Below, in pieces: positions 5,438 to 8,515 of a DNA stretch of 8,515 nucleotides; within the stretch, counting starts at the first letter, position 1, and every line of letters begins with the position of its first letter. The position numbers were made by a program, and so were the translations under genes. The DNA comes from JBBQER01 sp052148155 (GTDB taxonomy: Bacteria; Actinomycetota; Acidimicrobiia; IMCC26256; PALSA-610). The stretch is taken from the NCBI GenBank assembly GCA_052148155.1, contig JBKQIY010000104.1:1-8515 (forward strand), given 5' to 3'. The notes beneath the pieces were generated by a model, which saw only the letters and a list, made by a program, of their open reading frames with translations, had not been told where the DNA came from and ran no database searches.

Positions 5438-6084
5438 AGGCCGCACGGACTTGCGTATGTCTAACCGGCCTCGTTCTGTGCCTCGCCGCCTGTTCGAGCG
5501 GCGGGAAGCAGTCCGCGCCGACGACAACAGCGAGACCGACGACTTCAGTGAGCAGCCACACCTCGCCGCCAGCGCCACCGCACCTGCTGAATGTTCCGCC
5601 GCACCGGCTGCGTGTTGCTGCGAACCTCGGCCCGTGTCCCACGACCTCGCTCGCCGCCGAAAACCTGCCCGCCGCAAAGTGGAACGCGGGCATCAAGGAC
5701 CTCGGCGTGGGGCTTGTACCAATCACCGTCTTGTACGTTCGGATATGCGCCTACGGCGAACCCGTCGGCGACACTCTCGCTGATGTGGTGTTGCAGGGTG
5801 CAGCGGCCGTTCGCTTCACGGATGACACGAACCAGACACGAACGCCTCCGAATGGGGCCAGTTGTCCGGCTGGCCTGACGTACTTCATTGCGTTCGCAAA
5901 CGACACACAGCACGTCTCGCTCAAGGACTACTGCGACTACCACCTGACCAATGGCGACTTCGGGGCAGATGCGAGCCCCGAATGGGTCAACGAACTACGA
6001 CTCGGCGTTCTCAACGGAACGGACAAGGACACCGAGACGGCGGTTCGTGGTGGGACCGGCGCGAGTAAGCGTGGAACGACATGA
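5434..6084 (+). CDS. Lipoprotein with the shared four-cysteine domain (third gene of triplet)
   Basis: The ATG at 5434 overlaps the preceding stop (ATGA) and follows a possible AAGAGG ribosome binding site at 5423-5428. The product has 216 residues. Signal peptide: MKAARTCVCLTGLVLCLAAC, with lipobox LAAC and lipidated Cys20. The linker begins CSSGGKQSAPTTTARPTT, nearly the same as in the second gene (CSSGGGKQSTPTTLGRPP), and the DNA there is also nearly the same. The domain spans ~58-194: LRVAANLGPCP, KWNAGIKDLGVGLVPI, VRICAY, FTDDTN, YFIAFANDTQHVSL, and PEWVNELRLGVLNG. Cysteines are at 68, 105, 144 and 167. The tail after 195 is hydrophilic and unrelated to the others. It is the last gene of the operon, with a small hairpin 8 bases after its stop. 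Function is unknown. Confidence 0.82.
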   Translation: MKAARTCVCLTGLVLCLAACSSGGKQSAPTTTARPTTSVSSHTSPPAPPHLLNVPPHRLRVAANLGPCPTTSLAAENLPAAKWNAGIKDLGVGLVPITVLYVRICAYGEPVGDTLADVVLQGAAAVRFTDDTNQTRTPPNGASCPAGLTYFIAFANDTQHVSLKDYCDYHLTNGDFGADASPEWVNELRLGVLNGTDKDTETAVRGGTGASKRGTT

Positions 6085-6091
6085 CGCACGA

Positions 6092-6106
6092 CTCGGCATC
6101 GCCGAG
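6092..6106 (+). terminator. Small hairpin after the lipoprotein operon, weak terminator candidate
   Basis: CTCGGC at 6092-6097 pairs with GCCGAG at 6101-6106 around a three-base loop, 8 bases after the stop of the third lipoprotein gene. The position fits a transcription end. The six-pair stem is short and no T run follows, so an intrinsic terminator is only a possibility. Confidence 0.25.
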
Positions 6107-6138
6107 CCCTACCCACGACTGAACTCCTCGCGGGGTAA

Positions 6139-6672
6139 GTGAGCACGCGCGAACCTTGGGAGATGCCGGAACAACGCTTCGCAATGGAGCCGCTGAGCGA
6201 CGACCACGGCCTCGAGCGCGGTACTCCCTTGGATCGCCGTTACATCGAGACGTTCCTGGCACGTCGCGAAGATGTGTTCCCCGGGGAGGTACGAACCGCC
6301 CTCATCTGCGATGAGGCATCGGTGGATGAGCCGGTCTCTGCCGATGATCACGAACGCTCATGGCGCGTGCCTTCGGCGGTCGACGCTGGACGCCAAAGGT
6401 CCCGATATAGATTCGCAGCCACGTGTCGCGGCGCGAAGCACGCGCGTCGCGACACCTTCGCTCCCGAAATGACCGCTGAGCGTGTCGAAGGCGAAACGGT
6501 CCGACGATTTGCCCCCCTTGTATGTGCCACCTCAGTCCGTATGATCCAGGTGTCCCCTTATCGTTTGCGGAGAGCGGTGAGGGCCATCGTCGCCCTAGAC
6601 CATGGCGGCGTTCGGCGAACCGTCGGTGACATGCCGCGGACGGCCGCACCCCCCATGAAGTTGTGTTGTTGA
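6139..6672 (+). pseudogene. Decayed frame with a methyltransferase N-terminal remnant
   Basis: A GTG at 6139 opens 177 codons, but only the first ~45 look like a protein I recognise. EPLSDDHGLERGTPLDRRYI at residues 17-36, followed by ETFLARREDVF, is the characteristic start of a group of actinobacterial class I SAM-dependent methyltransferases. In these, SxxxGLxRGxPLDRxYIExFL precedes the SAM-binding strand. After GEV at about residue 50, where the family would have its glycine-rich SAM loop, the translation becomes arginine-rich and unrelated. No frame nearby restores the domain. The likeliest reading is a 5' fragment of a methyltransferase gene joined to unrelated DNA, so the real remnant may end near 6290. 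The enzyme cannot be active. A novel small protein that borrows this N-terminus is a weaker alternative. Confidence 0.5.
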
Positions 6673-6708
6673 ACACGGTCTTCTGATGTCGTCGCGTTTG
6701 TGGCGACG
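6663..6708 (+). other. Two adjacent small hairpins upstream of the GAF-ANTAR gene
   Basis: GTGTT (6663-6667) pairs with AACAC (6672-6676) around GTTG. CGTCGC (6690-6695) pairs with GCGACG (6703-6708) around a seven-base loop GTTTGTG. A pyrimidine-rich run with TTTCTTTT follows at 6717-6724, so the second hairpin plus this tract resembles a weak intrinsic terminator ahead of the GAF-ANTAR gene. If real, it would be a natural target for antitermination. The loops do not match the ANTAR hexaloop consensus (A at 1, G at 4). Confidence 0.35.
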
Positions 6709-6870
6709 CGCGGCCGTTTCTTTTGCAGAGATGACATCGGTCCCACGGTCGCGCGCGCCCGGATCGACGCGCAGCGGTTTGGTGTCGTGATGGCCGCTCG
6801 ATTTCAGCACCACAACGTCGCGCGTGCCGAGCGGCGTGTTGGCCTGTGAGACGGAAGGAGTCAGCAGATC
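6709..6870 (+). promoter_or_regulatory. Structured leader and ribosome binding site of the GAF-ANTAR gene
   Basis: GCCGCTCG (6793-6800) is a perfect inverted copy of CGAGCGGC (6828-6835). AGCGG (6773-6777) can instead pair with CCGCT (6795-6799), so the same bases can enter two mutually exclusive stems. A short frame from ATG 6790 to TGA 6847-6849 (19 codons) spans the second stem. The purine-rich GGAAGGAG at 6853-6860 is the clearest Shine-Dalgarno in the window and lies 10 bases before the GTG at 6871, which fixes that start. No confident -35/-10 pair was seen. Apart from these elements and the hairpins at 6663-6708, the ~200 bases before the gene hold no gene. Confidence 0.4.
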
Positions 6871-7620
6871 GTGGATGGTTCGATCAAGATGCTTGCGGAC
6901 ACGTTCCTGCAACTGGTTGATAACACGGTCGATGACTTCGACCCGATTCGGGTCCTGACGATGTTGTGTGGTCGTTGCGTCGACCTTCTCGACATCTCGG
7001 CAGCCGCGGTTGCGCTGGTCGATCCCGACAGTGCGCTCCAGGTCGTTGTTGGGTCGAGCGACCAGGCCGTCCAGTTGTTACAGGTTCAGATCGACACCGA
7101 TGGGGCCTGCGTCGACGCGTTCCGGTCCGGACACCCCGTGTTCCACAACGACGACAACGGGAGTTCGCCGCGCTTGGGGCGCGATGCGGACACGGCCCGG
7201 CTTCAGTGTGTTCACGCGTTTCCGATGCGAGCACGGGATCGGACGATCGGGACCCTCAACCTGTTCAGCACCCAACCGCAAGCCTTGTGGGACATCGACA
7301 TCACCGTCGCTCAGACATTCGCGGACGCCGCCGCGATAGCGCTCCTAAACGACAGGGCGATCAGCGCCCTGCATCAACTGACGATGCAACTCCAAGGTGC
7401 ATTGACCAGTCGCATCGTCATCGAACAAGCCAAGGGCACCATCGCTGAACGCGCCGGTGTCAGCATGGACGAGGCATACGAACGGCTCCGCTCCCACGCC
7501 CGCAGCCACCACAACCGACTCACCACCGTTGCCGAGGCGGTTGTCGCGCACACCCTCACCGCCGATATCGGGACCGCCATCGGCGCGACTCGACGTCCCC
7601 GCCTCGCGTCGCAGACATAA
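6871..7620 (+). CDS. GAF-ANTAR transcription antitermination regulator
   Basis: The product has 249 residues. Residues ~20-162 form a GAF sensor domain: DPIRVLTMLCGRCVDLLDI at the start, AAAVALVDPDSALQVVVGSS, FPMRARDRTIGTLNLFS as the typical late strands, and TFADAAAIALLN as the closing helix. Residues ~168-226 are a canonical ANTAR domain: LTSRIVIEQAKGTIAERAGV with the QAKG signature at 186-189, then DEAYERLRSHARSH and LTTVAEAVV. A basic tail follows. GAF-ANTAR proteins sense a ligand or redox state and, usually as dimers, bind a pair of hexaloop RNA hairpins, preventing a terminator from forming so that downstream genes are transcribed. The ligand cannot be inferred here. GTG at 6871 is chosen because GGAAGGAG precedes it by 10 bases. 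A structured leader lies upstream, and another ANTAR protein lies 194 bases downstream on the same strand. Confidence in the family is high. Confidence 0.93.
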   Translation: MDGSIKMLADTFLQLVDNTVDDFDPIRVLTMLCGRCVDLLDISAAAVALVDPDSALQVVVGSSDQAVQLLQVQIDTDGACVDAFRSGHPVFHNDDNGSSPRLGRDADTARLQCVHAFPMRARDRTIGTLNLFSTQPQALWDIDITVAQTFADAAAIALLNDRAISALHQLTMQLQGALTSRIVIEQAKGTIAERAGVSMDEAYERLRSHARSHHNRLTTVAEAVVAHTLTADIGTAIGATRRPRLASQT

Positions 7621-7747
7621 CGCACGCCCGAAGATAGGTCGCAGAACGGGATGTCGTCCTCGACCCGAAGAGAACCACGGACCGCCTGAGCCATACGGCG
7701 CATCGATCGCGTGTCGGCCCGAGGCACCGTCATTCGTCGCCCGCGCT

Positions 7748-7771
7748 CGGCGGGTAACTGCCTGCCCGCCG
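7748..7771. other. GC-rich 7-bp hairpin upstream of the stand-alone ANTAR gene
   Basis: CGGCGGG (7748-7754) pairs perfectly with CCCGCCG (7765-7771) around a ten-base loop TAACTGCCTG. It is 128 bases after the GAF-ANTAR stop and 44 bases before the next start. It could end the first transcript or sit in the second gene's leader. No T run follows. The rest of the 194-base gap shows only a possible GGTAGG ribosome binding site at 7802-7807. Confidence 0.35.
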
Positions 7772-7814
7772 GTCGCGTTCACCCGAAAGTTAGACACGTA
7801 CGGTAGGTGTCGTG

Positions 7815-8033
7815 ATGAGTGACATGATCGCCGATTGGGATCGCAGCGACCGCGTGTACCAGGCGCAAGGCATGGTCGCGTTGCAAGCCGACTGCACCGT
7901 CGATCAAGCCCTCACCAAAATGACCGCCGAAGCCAAAGCATCTCGCATGACCCTCGAAGCGATCGCGACGGCCGTCGTCGAGCGACGCATGCGATTCGGA
8001 CCGCCAGCCCCGCCGGACACGAAGTCCTTCTGA
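7815..8033 (+). CDS. Stand-alone ANTAR-domain protein
   Basis: ATG at 7815, with GTG directly before it at 7812 as an alternative, gives 72 residues. Almost the whole protein is an ANTAR module: RSDRVYQAQGMVALQADCT (QAQG in place of QAKG), VDQALTKMTAEAKASR, then TLEAIATAVVERRMRFG, plus a short proline-rich tail. Compact ANTAR-only proteins of this type, ending VVERRxRFG, occur in several actinobacteria next to larger ANTAR regulators. With no sensor domain it presumably acts constitutively, or as a partner or competitor of the GAF-ANTAR protein encoded just upstream on the same strand. A modest GGTAGG lies 7 bases before the ATG. Its C-terminal coding sequence is repeated in inverted orientation in the integrase fusion that follows. 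Confidence 0.82.
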   Translation: MSDMIADWDRSDRVYQAQGMVALQADCTVDQALTKMTAEAKASRMTLEAIATAVVERRMRFGPPAPPDTKSF

Positions 8034-8138
8034 CCACACCCATGCTACGAAACGTGAACGTCCGCCGCCCGAAGCAGCCTCACCCACACGCGTTCGGCCG
8101 ACCTACTCGCCAAATCGAATGCGGCGCTCAAGGACGGC
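7971..8138. repeat. Imperfect inverted repeat formed by two ANTAR C-terminal coding segments
   Basis: Bases 7971-7999 (plus strand) and 8110-8138 (read on the minus strand) match at 24 of 29 positions. They encode AVVERRMRFG in the stand-alone ANTAR gene and AVLERRIRFG in the integrase fusion. The arms are 110 bases apart and point toward each other because the genes converge. The repeat is explained by coding homology, but it also offers a substrate for recombination. Confidence 0.6.
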
Positions 8139-8515
8139 GTGAACGATTTCGTCGAGTGTCGGGCGCCTGACGCGGGCTCGTTCCTTCATCATCCGGAGTG
8201 CCTTCTCGAGGACGTCGTCGTCGACGGCGGTAGCCAGGATGGTGCGCAGGAGGCGGTAGGTCTTCGCGGCGGTCGTCGCGCCCGGGCGAGGGCCGCTCAG
8301 CAGGCCGGCCTGCCACGTGCGGATCATCGGGGGCTTGAGATTGGCCAGGGTGACCGGACCCAGCGTCGGCAGGATGTGGAGGCGTAGAAGGCCCTCGTAG
8401 AGCTCGGAGGTGCGCGGGCGCAGCAGCGCGCGCTCACGCAACCAGCGCGTGGCGTAGTCGGCGAGCGGGACGGTGGCGGCGTTGACGTCGATCCATGCGC
8501 CGTGCTCGATGGCCG
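8103..8515 (-). CDS. Tyrosine integrase core-binding domain fused in frame to an ANTAR C-terminal half (partial, 5' end outside window)
   Basis: The minus-strand frame is open from the right edge to the stop TAG at 8105-8103, 136 full codons visible. From the edge it reads AIEHGAWIDVNAATVPLADY, ATRWLRERALLRPRTSELYE, then LHILPTLGPVTLANLKPPMI, RTWQAGLLSG, and AAKTYRLLRTILATAVDD. This is the N-terminal SAM-like core-binding domain of phage-type integrases of actinobacteria. In an intact integrase a linker and the catalytic domain with the R-HxxR-Y residues should follow. Instead, from about base 8210 downwards, the frame reads VLEKALRMMKERARVRRPTL, then DEIVHAVLERRIRFGE and stop. This aligns with helices 2-3 of the ANTAR protein at 7815. 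The catalytic domain is absent, so the product cannot recombine DNA. It is either a recombination scar that happens to stay in frame or a DNA-binding/ANTAR hybrid. The integrase part is confident, the ANTAR tail good. Confidence 0.8.
   Translation of the reverse strand, partial: AIEHGAWIDVNAATVPLADYATRWLRERALLRPRTSELYEGLLRLHILPTLGPVTLANLKPPMIRTWQAGLLSGPRPGATTAAKTYRLLRTILATAVDDDVLEKALRMMKERARVRRPTLDEIVHAVLERRIRFGE

Noticed and set aside
4427..5677. Longest minus-strand open frame in the window (416 codons).
   Set aside because: It lies entirely antisense to the three lipoprotein genes, is arginine-rich and lacks any domain. It is a compositional shadow of GC-rich coding DNA.
6302..6746. Minus-strand frames opposite the methyltransferase remnant and GAF-ANTAR leader.
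   Set aside because: Basic, compositionally biased translations with no motif and no plausible ribosome binding site.
6790..6849. A 19-codon upstream frame (ATG to TGA) just before the GAF-ANTAR ribosome binding site, a possible leader peptide.
   Set aside because: It has no ribosome binding site of its own and no run of regulatory codons. The length is easily reached by chance.
1..8515. CRISPR array, insertion-sequence ends or transposase.
   Set aside because: No regularly spaced repeats, no terminal inverted repeats bounding a transposase frame, and no DDE-type or HUH-type motif were seen.

Overview
The window reads as chromosome from a high-GC Gram-positive actinobacterium. Most real frames are GC-rich at third positions and several start with GTG. 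The protein families also fit: ANTAR output modules, a GAF-ANTAR regulator, PASTA-domain lipoproteins and a VapB-like antitoxin. I cannot place the genus. The spacing, the broken genes and the integrase at the right edge give it the look of an accessory region or decayed genomic island rather than core chromosome.

Layout, left to right. (1) At 1-143 (minus) lies the C-terminal part of a VapB-type antitoxin that runs off the left edge. Its ribbon-helix-helix N-terminus appears to be missing. (2) At 414-611 and 763-1038 (plus) are two tandem, related short ANTAR-like genes with a GC-rich hairpin between them. (3) At 1394-1705 is a small PH-like conserved protein. At 1796-2103 there is a probable two-helix membrane protein split by a frameshift, and at 2235-2792 a RimJ/RimL-type GNAT acetyltransferase. 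(4) At 2793-3060 there is no gene, but two perfect hairpins and an AT-rich inverted repeat. (5) At 3061-3684 (minus) is an uncharacterised protein. (6) At 3783-6084 is a compact three-gene lipoprotein operon. All three products share one domain with four conserved cysteines. The first product also carries a PASTA repeat on each side of that domain. (7) At 6139-6672 is a decayed frame whose first ~45 codons look like the N-terminus of a class I methyltransferase. (8) At 6871-7620 is a canonical GAF-ANTAR regulator with a good ribosome binding site and a structured leader. (9) At 7815-8033 is a stand-alone ANTAR protein. (10) At 8103-8515 (minus) the core-binding domain of a tyrosine integrase runs in frame into the C-terminal half of an ANTAR module, replacing the catalytic domain.

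Two themes deserve attention. One is the density of ANTAR sequence: five copies in 8.5 kb. They comprise one canonical GAF-ANTAR, one compact stand-alone, two divergent tandem copies, and one tail welded to an integrase fragment. ANTAR domains normally bind paired RNA hairpins to cause antitermination, so the hairpin-rich gaps were inspected. None shows the full known hexaloop consensus. The other theme is the lipoprotein triplet, an envelope-associated gene family that has evidently expanded by local duplication. Every functional statement here comes from reading motifs by eye; no database search or structure prediction was run.
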